A program made the position numbers and the translations under genes. Below, in pieces: positions 1 to 7,989 of a stretch of 64,000 nucleotides of DNA. Source of the stretch: VAZQ01 sp963725185 (GTDB taxonomy: Bacteria > Pseudomonadota > Alphaproteobacteria > Rhizobiales > Xanthobacteraceae). Position 1 is the stretch's first letter; each line of letters opens with the position of its first letter. Under the pieces are notes generated by a model. That model made no database searches and was not told where the DNA came from. It saw only the letters and a program-made list of their open reading frames with translations. The DNA is taken from the NCBI GenBank assembly GCA_963725185.1, contig CAVRXO010000003.1, positions 744,001 to 808,000 of the forward strand, in the 5' to 3' direction.

Positions 1-1
1 C

Positions 2-256
2 CACGTCTTTCCCAGGAGTTGGGCGAACGCGCCCGGCAGCAATCTGAAATATGTGCGGCTGTTCCCGGTATGGGCGGAGATAAACCGCAGCGCCGGCGCC
101 GGACGCGAGAAGGACGGCCTGAAAGTCGGACTGTTTCCGAAACGCAACCAGGGCATCGTCTACGCGGAGGAATTGCAGGTGCTGAAGATCCTGGGCCATC
201 CGGTCGGCACCGCGTCCAAGCCGGAGTTGATCTTCGGCACCAAGCGCAGGGCCTAG
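2..256 (+). CDS. 3' end of an unidentified gene (partial)
   Basis: An open frame enters from the left edge and ends at TAG 254-256, giving the last 84 residues of a protein that starts outside the window. The tail is rich in charged residues (FPVWAEINRSAG, KVGLFPKRNQGIVYAEELQ) and ends in a basic stretch. I do not recognise the family. The internal GTG at 53 could serve as a start for a 67-residue peptide, but the frame is open up to the edge, so a truncated longer gene is more likely. Confidence 0.5.
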   Translation, partial: HVFPRSWANAPGSNLKYVRLFPVWAEINRSAGAGREKDGLKVGLFPKRNQGIVYAEELQVLKILGHPVGTASKPELIFGTKRRA

Positions 257-472
257 CGCTGCTCCCGATGAAATGCATGCAAGCCGTGCCACGAATTCAG
301 CGCGCTCCCTCTCCCCACGCGAAGTCGGGCTTGCCCGACTTCGCCACCAAACATGACCGAAGTCGGATAAATCCGACGTCGGCGGGAGCGGGTTGGGGTT
401 GTATTTCGGCGGCGCACATTGCCGAAGATGGATAAGCACGGTACGGCGTACAGAATACGTCGGCAGGCAGTA

Positions 473-2572
473 TTAGGATACTGCCACGCTTGCGAGGAAC
501 AGTTCGACCTCTCGGCTGAGCTCCGAGGAATTCTGAGATAAGGCGGTTGCTGCTGCCAATACTTTGGTCGACGTTGAACCGGTGTGATCTGCTGCTTGGC
601 GCACATGGGAAATATTGATCGTGACCTCCTGCGTGGCACTCGCGGCCTCCGCCACCGATCTTGCGATCTCCTGGGCGACCGCGTGTTGTTCCTCGACCGC
701 CGCCGCGATAGCAGACGCAATTAGATGCAGTTGCTCGATCGTGCTTCCGACGCCCTTGATCGCTCCGACGACATCCCTCGTTGCCTCCTGAGACTGTGCC
801 ACGTGAGCTGCGATCTCTTCCGTGGCCCTGGCGGTTTGAGCGGCCAGAGTCTTCACCTCCGATGCCACCACACCGAATCCTCTTCCTGCCTGACCGGCCC
901 GCGCCGCTTCGATGGTCGCATTCAACGCCAAAAGGTTGGTTTGCGCCGCAATATCCGAGATCAGCTTTACTATTTGCTCGATCCGCTCGGATCGTTGGGA
1001 CAAAATGCTCACGGCGTTATCAGTGCGCCTCGTGTCATCCACCGCTTTCCCGACGAGACTGACGGAAGACGACACGCGGGAGCCGATCTCGCGCGCGGAG
1101 GCGGTGAACTTATCGGTGGCGGCAGCCATTTCACGAACATTATTCGATGTCTGCTCCGCGAAGGTTGTTGCTAGCTTGGACACCTGGCCAGCTTCTTCCG
1201 CCGTTTGCGACATCGACCGTGCAGTCTCTTCCATGTCTCCCACAGAAGTCTTGAGCGATTGCACTAGCTTTCCAACCTTGGCATCGAATGCCTTGGTCAA
1301 CTGCGCGGCAGCTGCCTGTCTCGCGGCGTTGGTCTGAGCGGTCATCTGATCTTGCTGGATACGGAGGCGGGCATTGTCGATCGCGGCCTCCTTGAAAATC
1401 TCGACCGCTCTGGCCATGGCCCCAAGCTCGTCCCCCCGCTTCGTGTTCGGGATCTCGGTGTCGGTATTGCCAGCCGCCAGCTGCCGCATGGCGACGGTAA
1501 GAGTGACGATTGGCCCGATCACGTTTCGGCGGATTTTGAACAGCCCTAAAAAGCCAATCAGACCGGCGGCGAGGACCAGTAGACTTTGGTACCAGAAATG
1601 TCGCCGTGCGTCGGCCGACATTCTTTCCGCAGCACCCTGCGCCAGGTCAACAGCAGTATTGGCCACACCTATGAGGCTCTCGAGCGCCGGATTTGACTCT
1701 TGTATCCAGGTCCGGCTCGTGGTTCGCGGACGGTCGCCGGCGATCAGCGACTTATAGACTTCATCGCGATCCCGAATGTACCGGTTGAAATACGTTTCCT
1801 TTGCTTCCGCGATCGAATTCCGAAGGGCTTGCGGCGTTCGTGGGTCATCAACGAAGTTGAGCAACACTGCCCACATGACGCTCACGCGTTGCTGGAGCCC
1901 TGTTATCCTTCGCTGCCAATCATCGGACACCCTCCCTCCACCCGCGAGCGCATCTCCGATCATCAAGCGTTCCGCACCCGCATCGGAGCGAACATTCCAA
2001 GCAAGGTCCTTCACCGTCAGCATTTGATCGAAGAACGGGTCATTGAGCCGTACTCCGGACGAAAGACGGCTCAAAAGCGCATCCATCCTTTCCACGAGCG
2101 TGCCGACCGCAGTCACCCATTTGTCATTGAATTCTGCGTTGGTTCCAAGACCGCGTTTGCGGAGAAACTCGTCGGCGTCGGCGCGCATGGTCTCGACGGA
2201 AGCGCTCTTTGATCGAAGCTCTGCAATCCAGCGATCACGGTCGTCGAGATCGAGAAGCATCAGCATATCCAATGCCTCGGCCAAAGCCGGCCTAGATCTT
2301 GCTCGGAGGTTCTGAATATCTTGCCGGGTGGCAGCATCAACGGGCTCGTTTTCAATAAGGGCCGCACTGACGGTGCCGCGCTCGATCCGCATGTTCTGCA
2401 TGGCCAGGAACAAATATCGCGTGATGCTGCCAACTTCCATCCTGCGCTGCGCTGTCGCCTGTTGCTGCCAGGCCGAGCTCATCGACATGCCACAAACCCC
2501 GACCAGACCGGTTGCCATGAGACCGAATAAGGCAGTCAGAAGCAATTGCACCGAAGAGGAAAAACGACGCAT
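473..2572 (-). CDS. Methyl-accepting chemotaxis protein
   Basis: A 699-residue transducer. A first membrane helix spans about residues 8-30, a helical periplasmic sensor region runs to about 325, a second helix lies at about 328-347, then a HAMP segment (about 348-400) and a long cytoplasmic coiled coil. The signalling hairpin tip is recognisable in the motifs AAQTNLLALNATIEAARAG and GRGFGVVASEVK. The C-terminus shows no NWETF-type CheR-docking pentapeptide. It should relay a periplasmic ligand signal to CheA/CheW at the inner membrane. The ligand cannot be told from sequence. No che genes lie nearby, so it is an orphan receptor gene. Confidence 0.93.
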   Translation of the reverse strand: MRRFSSSVQLLLTALFGLMATGLVGVCGMSMSSAWQQQATAQRRMEVGSITRYLFLAMQNMRIERGTVSAALIENEPVDAATRQDIQNLRARSRPALAEALDMLMLLDLDDRDRWIAELRSKSASVETMRADADEFLRKRGLGTNAEFNDKWVTAVGTLVERMDALLSRLSSGVRLNDPFFDQMLTVKDLAWNVRSDAGAERLMIGDALAGGGRVSDDWQRRITGLQQRVSVMWAVLLNFVDDPRTPQALRNSIAEAKETYFNRYIRDRDEVYKSLIAGDRPRTTSRTWIQESNPALESLIGVANTAVDLAQGAAERMSADARRHFWYQSLLVLAAGLIGFLGLFKIRRNVIGPIVTLTVAMRQLAAGNTDTEIPNTKRGDELGAMARAVEIFKEAAIDNARLRIQQDQMTAQTNAARQAAAAQLTKAFDAKVGKLVQSLKTSVGDMEETARSMSQTAEEAGQVSKLATTFAEQTSNNVREMAAATDKFTASAREIGSRVSSSVSLVGKAVDDTRRTDNAVSILSQRSERIEQIVKLISDIAAQTNLLALNATIEAARAGQAGRGFGVVASEVKTLAAQTARATEEIAAHVAQSQEATRDVVGAIKGVGSTIEQLHLIASAIAAAVEEQHAVAQEIARSVAEAASATQEVTINISHVRQAADHTGSTSTKVLAAATALSQNSSELSREVELFLASVAVS

Positions 2573-3094
2573 CGCTCGTCTCCAACTAATGCTCGGGGTT
2601 CCCAGTCACGGCATGGCATCAATCGTCGAGGGACGGCGGCCTCCCTCAGGAAAACTACGCAGCAATTTAAGGCCTCACAGTTACAAGAGGGTTAAGAATG
2701 CGTGAACTGCCGCGGCGGTTGTGTCCGAATATTGATCGTCGAGTCCGCGTCCGACGTGTTGGGTATCGAACATACCGCTGTATTAGCCAGGTCATCGAAA
2801 CGCTGGGACGCACTCTCCGCCTGTCAGATGTCAGATGTCAGATCGTTCGGAAAATACAGACTGATGGGCTGGTCGCGCAGCAGCGCTTAGGCTCTTCGGC
2901 CGCGCGTTGTCGCGTCAAGCACCCAGCGCGGAATCGCATCCAATTTTATCAGACGGAACAACTTCTCGGAGCAACTCAGCGCATTAATAAATGTTAACCG
3001 AGATTTTGGAGAACTTTAAGGATCTCTCAAGGGCTGATTTGTAAACTTCGGCTTTTAAGACCTATTGGGCAGCACGGGCGCAGAGGAGGAAGCC
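2573..3094. other. Intergenic stretch without a recognisable gene
   Basis: This separates the chemoreceptor start from the small membrane protein gene. Short open frames exist but none has a convincing ribosome-binding site or family signature. A short direct repeat of gatgtcagatgtcag lies near 2827. The chemoreceptor promoter should lie at the left end, reading leftwards. Confidence 0.5.
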
Positions 3095-3244
3095 TTGAAC
3101 ACATTTTCCGGCCAGGGGAGTGCGGCGAACGTGAAACATGTGTTGATCGTCGGTCTGGGTTTCTTCTTTGTTGCCGTCATCATGACATTGGTGACCCTGA
3201 GTTTGAATTTTTCCGATGTGGCGTTCGAGATGGCTCTCAGCTAG
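3095..3244 (+). CDS. Small single-pass membrane protein (49 aa)
   Basis: A TTG start at 3095 follows a strong GAGGAGGA ribosome-binding site at about 3083-3090. The frame runs to TAG 3242-3244 and gives 49 residues. A short polar N-terminus (MNTFSGQGSAANVK) leads into one long hydrophobic helix at about residues 16-40 (VLIVGLGFFFVAVIMTLVTL), then a short tail. The strong Shine-Dalgarno site and the single clean helix argue for a real microprotein. Function unknown; such proteins often bind a larger membrane complex. It is isolated, with no gene in the same operon. Confidence 0.5.
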   Translation: MNTFSGQGSAANVKHVLIVGLGFFFVAVIMTLVTLSLNFSDVAFEMALS

Positions 3245-3708
3245 CAAGCGGAAGGTCAAGCCCCCCGCCCGCGGCTGAAAGTGTCGTTCTAAAAAACATC
3301 CAGACGCATCGTCATGACCGGTTTGGGTCATACGCGGCGGTGCCCGCAATGCCCGACGACCGTCCGGTGTTCCGCTGACAGCGGCCATGTCGCTGCGCTG
3401 CGGCGAACTGACAAAATGGGGCCATTAGGAGACGTCGCCTGCCACTGCCGCGACGCACCTCGGCGGTATGGGGTGGCTGGATCTACCTGGTTGCAAGTGG
3501 CCGGATAACTTCCCTCACACAGCTCGCGAATAGCTTGGCCGCGGGGCTGAGCCCTCGCTTCTTCAATGTGATGGACCGTTACGCACACTCGGAGTCTGGT
3601 ACGGTCCCGGCTCATGAGCGCGTCTACGCGCGTCTTCCGCGCGCTGCACCGGGTCCGGATGCAGCGTCGCAGGCCAGCGTGCGCGCCCTATCGGCGGTCT
3701 GGACGTCC
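3245..3708. other. Intergenic stretch; fragment of a dispersed repeat
   Basis: No convincing gene. At about 3590-3616 it carries a degenerate half of the palindromic element seen complete at 9240-9312 (shared core tacggtcccggctca). Otherwise nothing recognisable. Confidence 0.4.
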
Positions 3709-4557
3709 TTATGCGGCAGCGCGGGACGCCGCTTTCGCTTTCAGAAACGCCAGCAGGTCGGCATTGATCGTATCCGCCTGCGTGGTCGGCATGCCGTGCG
3801 GGAAGCCCTTATAGGTCTTCAGCGTGCCGCTCTTGAGAAGCTTTGCCGTCAACGGCGCGGAATCCGCATAGGGTACGATCTGATCGTCATCGCCGTGCAT
3901 AACGAGCACCGGCACGGTGATCTTCTTGAGATCCTCGGTGAAATCGGTCTGCGAGAAGGCGACGATGCCGTCGTAATGCGCCTTTGCGCCGCCCATCATG
4001 CCCTGTCGCCACCAATTGGCGATGATCGCTTCGGACGCTTTGGCGCCCGGCCGATTGAAGCCGTAGAACGGCCCTTCCGGCAGCGCGCGATAGAACACCG
4101 AGCGATTGGCCGCGAGCTGTGCCTGCCATCCATCAAACACGTCTTTCGGCAAGCCGCCCGGATTGCTCGCCGTTTTCAGCATCAGCGGCGGCACTGCCGA
4201 CATTATCGCGGCCATGGCCACGCGGCTTTCCCCGTGCCGCGCGATATAATGCACCACCTCGCCCCCGCCGGTGGAATGGCCGACGTGGATGGCATTTTTT
4301 AGATCAAGATGAGCCGTTAGGGTTGCGAGGTCGTCGGCATAGTGGTCCATGTCGTGCCCCTCGCTCACTTGCGAAGAGCGACCGTGTCCACGGCGATCGT
4401 GCGCGACGACGCGATAGCCTTGCTTGAGAAAGAACAGCATCTGCCCATCCCAGTCGTCGGATGACAGCGGCCAGCCGTGGCTGAACACGATGGGCTGACC
4501 TTTCCCCCAATCCTTATAAAAGATTTCCACTCCGTCCTTCGTTTTAACGATGTTCAT
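3709..4557 (-). CDS. Alpha/beta hydrolase, non-haem chloroperoxidase-like
   Basis: A 282-residue protein beginning MNIVKTKDGVEIFYKDWGKG; this ATG at 4557 has a GAGGAG site ten bases upstream, so the longer upstream frame is not used. The fold is a classical alpha/beta hydrolase: oxyanion-region motif SHGWPL, nucleophile elbow GHSTGG with Ser95, acid residue in HGDDDQIVPY, and catalytic His in GFPHGM. Length and motifs match the cofactor-free chloroperoxidase/esterase group, which act as esterases or perhydrolases in the cytoplasm. The physiological substrate is unknown. The gene stands alone; just upstream lies the remnant of an MBL-fold gene. Confidence 0.9.
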   Translation of the reverse strand: MNIVKTKDGVEIFYKDWGKGQPIVFSHGWPLSSDDWDGQMLFFLKQGYRVVAHDRRGHGRSSQVSEGHDMDHYADDLATLTAHLDLKNAIHVGHSTGGGEVVHYIARHGESRVAMAAIMSAVPPLMLKTASNPGGLPKDVFDGWQAQLAANRSVFYRALPEGPFYGFNRPGAKASEAIIANWWRQGMMGGAKAHYDGIVAFSQTDFTEDLKKITVPVLVMHGDDDQIVPYADSAPLTAKLLKSGTLKTYKGFPHGMPTTQADTINADLLAFLKAKAASRAAA

Positions 4558-4602
4558 CTGCTTGGCTCCTCTGTTAGGCCACCCGGGACAAATTCTCGGG
4601 TC

Positions 4603-4776
4603 TAGCCGCCTCCGTCCACACGCTTGGTGAAAAAGCGCGCGTCGATGACGAACTGGCGCCACTTGGCGTCGTAACCAGCCGTCGGCTTGGCCGCGACCGC
4701 GTCTTTGCGACGTTCGGCCCGCTTTCTTCAAAGCCGCGAGGTTGTCGCGTATGGCCACCGACATTTCGCGAGACAA
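4603..4776 (-). pseudogene. C-terminal remnant of an MBL-fold hydrolase
   Basis: Two minus-strand frames join into one recognisable C-terminus. The first (starting near 4776) reads SVAIRDNLAALKKAG; the second, one frame away, reads AVAAKPTAGYDAKWRQFVID followed by ARFFTKRVDGGG and a stop at about 4602. This pattern (VAIRDRVAAL...VVAAKPTAEYDAKWG...FF) ends many periplasmic or secreted MBL-fold metallo-hydrolases. The metal-binding HxHxDH part is absent upstream, so this is a decayed, frameshifted tail. Confidence 0.45.
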
Positions 4777-5260
4777 AAAATGTCGGAGTGGGCCCGCACC
4801 GGAACCTCACATGGCCTCCGCGGGCGGAACGCCCCTCAGCTTTCCGTGTTCCCAGCGCACCGCAAATTATTTTTTCAATAAGCGACATTTCGCTAGCACC
4901 AGGTATTTGGGCACCGGGGTGAACGGGGCTCTGCGGTTGCGCCGCTACGGCATGAAAATACTGTCGCAATCGCCGCAGTTCACTTCGCGGCTTCGCGCGT
5001 CGTGCCGACGATTGTCGCCGGGCAACCCGAGCCAAGCCGGTTTGCTGGGAAGTCCAAGCGGCTGGGTGTCCAGATGCATAACGATGTCCGAGATGGGTCA
5101 CGCCCCGAAATATTCAAAATGAGCATATGTTTTCCGCTGTGCCTCGGACGGCGGACATTTCGGGCCGGGCTGCGCGCGTCGCGGACCGCGCCAAGCGCGT
5201 CAAGTTTCGGTTTGCGACATGAAGAACAACCTTGACGCCGCTCCGCGACTCAGACTATCC
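4777..5260. other. Intergenic stretch with small inverted repeats
   Basis: No gene is evident. Short hairpins include an 8-base inverted repeat (cgacattt ... aaatgtcg) near 4760-4785 and agcgacatttcgct near 4883. The block probably includes further decay products of the MBL-fold gene, but no frame is recognisable. Confidence 0.35.
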
Positions 5261-5324
5261 GTGAAATTGAAACTGACGAATTGCGCGCCGATCCCCGGGC
5301 CTGCCCGCGATCGGTTTTTTCATG
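5261..5324 (+). repeat. Repeated 64-bp segment ending in a terminator-like hairpin (copy 1)
   Basis: Nearly identical to 6904-6967. It begins gtgaaattgaaactgacg and ends in a hairpin plus T-run. It forms the left arm of the segmental duplication covering 5261-7484. Confidence 0.75.
5288..5320 (+). terminator. Rho-independent terminator-like hairpin 1
   Basis: A CCGATC / GATCGG stem with a GC-rich loop is followed by six T residues. It is the first of two such hairpins lying in tandem upstream of the DUF5681 gene. Confidence 0.55.
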
Positions 5325-5341
5325 CGCCAGTCGGTTGAGCC

Positions 5342-5370
5342 CCCGGCCGGGAAACCGCGCCGGGTTTTTT
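5342..5370 (+). terminator. Rho-independent terminator-like hairpin 2
   Basis: A CCCGGC / GCCGGG stem followed by six T residues, 21 bases after the first hairpin and 33 bases before the start codon of the DUF5681 gene. Its place in the leader suggests attenuation, or insulation from upstream transcription. Confidence 0.5.
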
Positions 5371-5402
5371 CATATCCGGCAGAGCAAACAAGGAGCGAGC
5401 AG

Positions 5403-5873
5403 ATGCCCTTTCAAAAAGGACGGAGCGGAAATCCGAGCGGCCGGCCGCGCGGCCCCCGCAACAAGGCGACCATCATGGCCGACATGCTGCTGCAGGGCGA
5501 GGCGCAGTCGCTGACGCGGGCGGTGATCGAGCGCGCCAAGGCCGGCGACATGAGGGCATTGCGGATGTGCCTCGACCGGTTGGCGCCGCCCAGCCGGCAT
5601 CGCACCATCGATTTCAGGCTTCCGCCGCTCGAAAACGCGGCCGACGCGGCCTCGGCGCTGGCCGCCATCACGGCCGCGGTGGGTGCGGGCGAGCTCACGC
5701 CGGCGGAAGCAGCCGCGCTGTTCAAGCTCGTCGACGGCTTCGCCCGCATGCTCGAAGCAACGATTTTCGAGCAACGGATCGCCAAGCTGGAACAGACCTA
5801 CGCCCAATCCGCCGCTCAACCCCGACAAATCACGCCGAGCGAGCCAAAAGATCCTCCCGACATCTATAATTAG
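5403..5873 (+). CDS. DUF5681 domain-containing protein
   Basis: A 156-residue protein starting at ATG 5403 after an AAGGAG site. The N-terminus MPFQKGRSGNPSGRPRGPRN is the hallmark of DUF5681, a basic GNPxGRPxG segment found in many alphaproteobacterial and phage-associated proteins. A helical middle (residues 25-130, rich in Ala, Leu and Glu) and a disordered Pro-rich tail follow. Function is not established; the basic head looks nucleic-acid binding. The gene sits inside a segmental duplication, and the second copy of the surrounding DNA lacks it. The two hairpins upstream may affect expression. Confidence 0.8.
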   Translation: MPFQKGRSGNPSGRPRGPRNKATIMADMLLQGEAQSLTRAVIERAKAGDMRALRMCLDRLAPPSRHRTIDFRLPPLENAADAASALAAITAAVGAGELTPAEAAALFKLVDGFARMLEATIFEQRIAKLEQTYAQSAAQPRQITPSEPKDPPDIYN

Positions 5874-5972
5874 GTATTTCAATGGACCCACGAGAGAACC
5901 TGTAGCCCGGATGGAGGCGCGCAGCGCCGCAATCCGGGAGCACCCTCTCCGCATCACGCTGACGCCCAACCA

Positions 5973-6480
5973 TGAAACCGATTGCTGTAGGGTGGGCAAA
6001 GGCGGCCGATAGTCTGGCGCGTGGCACGACGTGCGCTCCGCCGTGCCCACGCGGACGAGTTCGCAATCTCTTCGCCATTGCGCGTGGGCACGGCGGAAAC
6101 CGCGCCGTGGATGAATTGAAGCTCCGGGGCCGCCTTTGCCCACCCTACAGAGCCTCGCGATATGATCTCGCCGTCCTAGAACCGCCTCACCAAGGAGTGA
6201 ACCCCAAAAGTGAGACACAAAAACAACGGACAGTTCTCGCGAGGGGAGAGCCAAGTCGAAACGTAAGGAGCTTGCGTGCGGCCGAGAGTTCAAGCTTTCG
6301 CTGGTTTCGTGCCTCGGCCAAGGGGGGCAGTCCAACACCTGGCTGCTTGTTTTTTTCCTGTAATTAACAAGGATCAAGCGTTTGGAGTGTCACCTCGACC
6401 GCCCCTCTCCCCGCGCGCACGATCGCGGAACAAGGCCATGAAACCGTCCGCGATCCGCAAGGCCGACCGCGTGGCCAAGG
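5973..6480. repeat. Segmental duplication, copy 1 (about 500 bp)
   Basis: Closely matches 6968-7479. Shared landmarks in order: the palindromic element, the text caccaaggagtgaacccc, the phrase cggccgagag..caagctttcgc, and a T-rich stretch (cttgtttttttcctg). It ends over the first codons of the small gene at 6438. No gene lies in 5874-6437 apart from these repeats. Confidence 0.8.
5987..6148. repeat. 162-bp palindromic dispersed repeat (copy A)
   Basis: Outer arms GTAGGGTGGGCAAAGGCGGCC and its complement bracket an inner inverted pair built on CCGCCGTGCCCACGCG. Two further copies are at 6979-7140 and 38798-38958. This is a non-coding dispersed element; short frames inside it are spurious. Confidence 0.8.
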
Positions 6481-6650
6481 CGCGCGCCCCCAAGCCTCGA
6501 ATGCACTTCTTCTGGTGGGAGCAGAACGAGACCAAGGACATGGTCCAAGCCCGCATCCGCGCCAAGATCGCCGGCGGGCAAGCGAGAAGGAACGACCGCT
6601 TCGTCATCTTTACGTGGCGGCGGCCGGAGGATGAAAGCCCTGCCGACTGA
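6438..6650 (+). CDS. Small basic hypothetical protein (70 aa)
   Basis: ATG 6438 opens a 70-residue frame. A lysine/arginine-rich head (MKPSAIRKADRVAKARAPKP) is followed by RMHFFWWEQNETKD and a compact mixed segment ending FTWRRPEDESPAD. I do not know the family. Its reality is supported by the duplication: the second copy of the surrounding DNA keeps the first 14 codons in frame at 7440-7484, but with ATG changed to ACG and then truncated. No obvious Shine-Dalgarno site precedes it. Confidence 0.5.
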   Translation: MKPSAIRKADRVAKARAPKPRMHFFWWEQNETKDMVQARIRAKIAGGQARRNDRFVIFTWRRPEDESPAD

Positions 6651-6929
6651 CGGCGATGCGTTGGCGCGCGCCGCGACGGCCTACTCATCGAAAAGGCAAA
6701 AACGCGAGAAGAAGCGATTGATATCCTGCATCGCATTGGCCAAGCTCTTTAGTCAGGAAACTTTCCATGAGCGAAACAAAAACCGCAATGTGTATAATCT
6801 CCAACATTGCGAAGGAGCCGAGTGGCTCCAGCCGATCATGGGCGAACAATCCCCCATCTGGGCCCTCAACACCCTTGACGTCGCACATCGAATCAGCGCA
6901 TTCGTGAAATTGAAACTGACGAATTGCGC

Positions 6930-6962
6930 GCCGACCCCGGGCCTGCCCACGGTCGGCTTTTT
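6930..6962 (+). terminator. Terminator-like hairpin in duplication copy 2
   Basis: GCCGACC / GGTCGGC stem followed by TTTTT. Both arms changed relative to copy 1 (CCGATC/GATCGG became CCGACC/GGTCGG), so base pairing was kept by compensatory substitutions. Confidence 0.5.
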
Positions 6963-6978
6963 CATGAAACCGACCGGT

Positions 6979-7140
6979 GTAGGGTGGGCAAAGGCGGCCA
7001 ATGGTCTGCCGCGTGGCACAACGCGCGTTCCGCCGTGCCCACGCGGACGAGTTCGCAATTCCTTCGGCATTGCGCGTGGGCACGGCGGAAACCGCGCCGT
7101 GGATGGATCGAAGCTCCCGGGCCGCCTTTGCCCACCCTAC
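6979..7140. repeat. 162-bp palindromic dispersed repeat (copy B)
   Basis: Same outer and inner inverted arms as the copy at 5987-6148, with scattered substitutions. Confidence 0.8.
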
Positions 7141-7439
7141 AGAGCCTCGCGATCTGATTCGAATTTCCAAAACGCCGTCCTGGAGCCACCTCACCAAGGA
7201 GTGAACCCCAAAGGTGAGACACAAGAACGAACAAGGCACGGTTCTCACGAGAAGAGAACCAGATCCAAAGGCAAGCGGCGTGCGTGCGGCCGAGAGCTCA
7301 AGCTTTCGCGGGTCTCGTGCCTCAGCCAAGGGGGGCAGTCCAACACATGGCTGCTTGTTTTTTTCCTGCAATTAACAAGGATCAAGCGTGGGGCGCGACC
7401 GCGACCGCCCCCGCGCGCACGAGATCGCGGAATAAGGGC

Positions 7440-7484
7440 ACGAAACCGCCCGTGGTCCGCAAAGCCGACCGGGTGGCCGGATGA
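7440..7484 (+). pseudogene. Truncated copy of the small gene at 6438
   Basis: In frame with the duplicated DNA it reads T-KPPVVRKADRVAG and stops at TGA 7482. It aligns with MKPSAIRKADRVAK of the gene at 6438, but the start codon is ACG and the rest is missing. Confidence 0.5.
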
Positions 7485-7540
7485 TTGTCAAAATGCCGCG
7501 CGCGACCCTACAATAACGCGCGTTGCAACGGAGACCGACC

Positions 7541-7969
7541 ATGGCGGAGCAAAGCGCGGAATTTGTGGGGCGCCCTGTTTGTGCGGTGTTGCGCAGCGGC
7601 GCGCCGTTCATCGGCAAGCAAGGCTTTTCCTACGCGCCCGCGGTCTCCGCGGGGAGCGTGGGCGCATCGGGCATTCACATGCAGTTGCTCACCATTCCGC
7701 CGGGTGGGCGGGCGAAAGCGCATAAGCACGAAGCGCATGAGACGGCGCTCTACGTGCTCAGCGGCGAAGGCGGGATGTATTATGGCGAGCGGCTCGAGCA
7801 CCATCTCGTCGCCCGTAACGGCGACTTCATGTACATCCCCGCCAATGTACCGCACCTGCCGTACAACATGAGCCAGACCGACCCCTGCGTCGCCGTTGTC
7901 GCGCGTACCGACCCCAATGAGCAGGAAAGCGTCGTGCTGCTGCCCGAGCTCGACGCGCTTCATATGTGA
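7541..7969 (+). CDS. Cupin domain protein
   Basis: A 142-residue single-domain cupin starting MAEQSAEFVGRPVC. The metal-binding motif appears as KAHKHEAHETALYVLSGEGG (about residues 66-85), and the second motif as DFMYIPANVPHLPYN. His residues in HKHEAHE and VPH plus the Glu are the expected metal ligands. Such small cupins act as dioxygenases, isomerases or sensors; the substrate is not predictable. It converges on the MFS gene, whose stop is 20 bases away. Confidence 0.85.
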   Translation: MAEQSAEFVGRPVCAVLRSGAPFIGKQGFSYAPAVSAGSVGASGIHMQLLTIPPGGRAKAHKHEAHETALYVLSGEGGMYYGERLEHHLVARNGDFMYIPANVPHLPYNMSQTDPCVAVVARTDPNEQESVVLLPELDALHM

Positions 7970-7989
7970 AGGAGAGAATTGCGCCGCCT

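Larger units (their letters stand above)
6904..7484. repeat. Segmental duplication, copy 2 (internally deleted)
   Basis: This stretch equals 5261-5324 joined directly to about 5973-6480; the 650 bp holding the second hairpin and the DUF5681 gene are missing. The junction is at TTTTTCATG/AAACCG, where both flanks share CATG. The region 6651-7540 otherwise holds no recognisable gene; a 46-codon frame at 6768 has no support. Confidence 0.75.

Noticed and set aside
2702..2890. Short frame beginning VRILIVESASDVL, reminiscent of a response-regulator receiver
   Set aside because: The similarity stops after ten residues, and there is no phosphoacceptor Asp or following secondary-structure pattern.
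6631..7725. 364-codon frame through the duplicated region
   Set aside because: It runs across the palindromic repeat and the duplication, and continues into the cupin gene out of frame, with no conserved segment.
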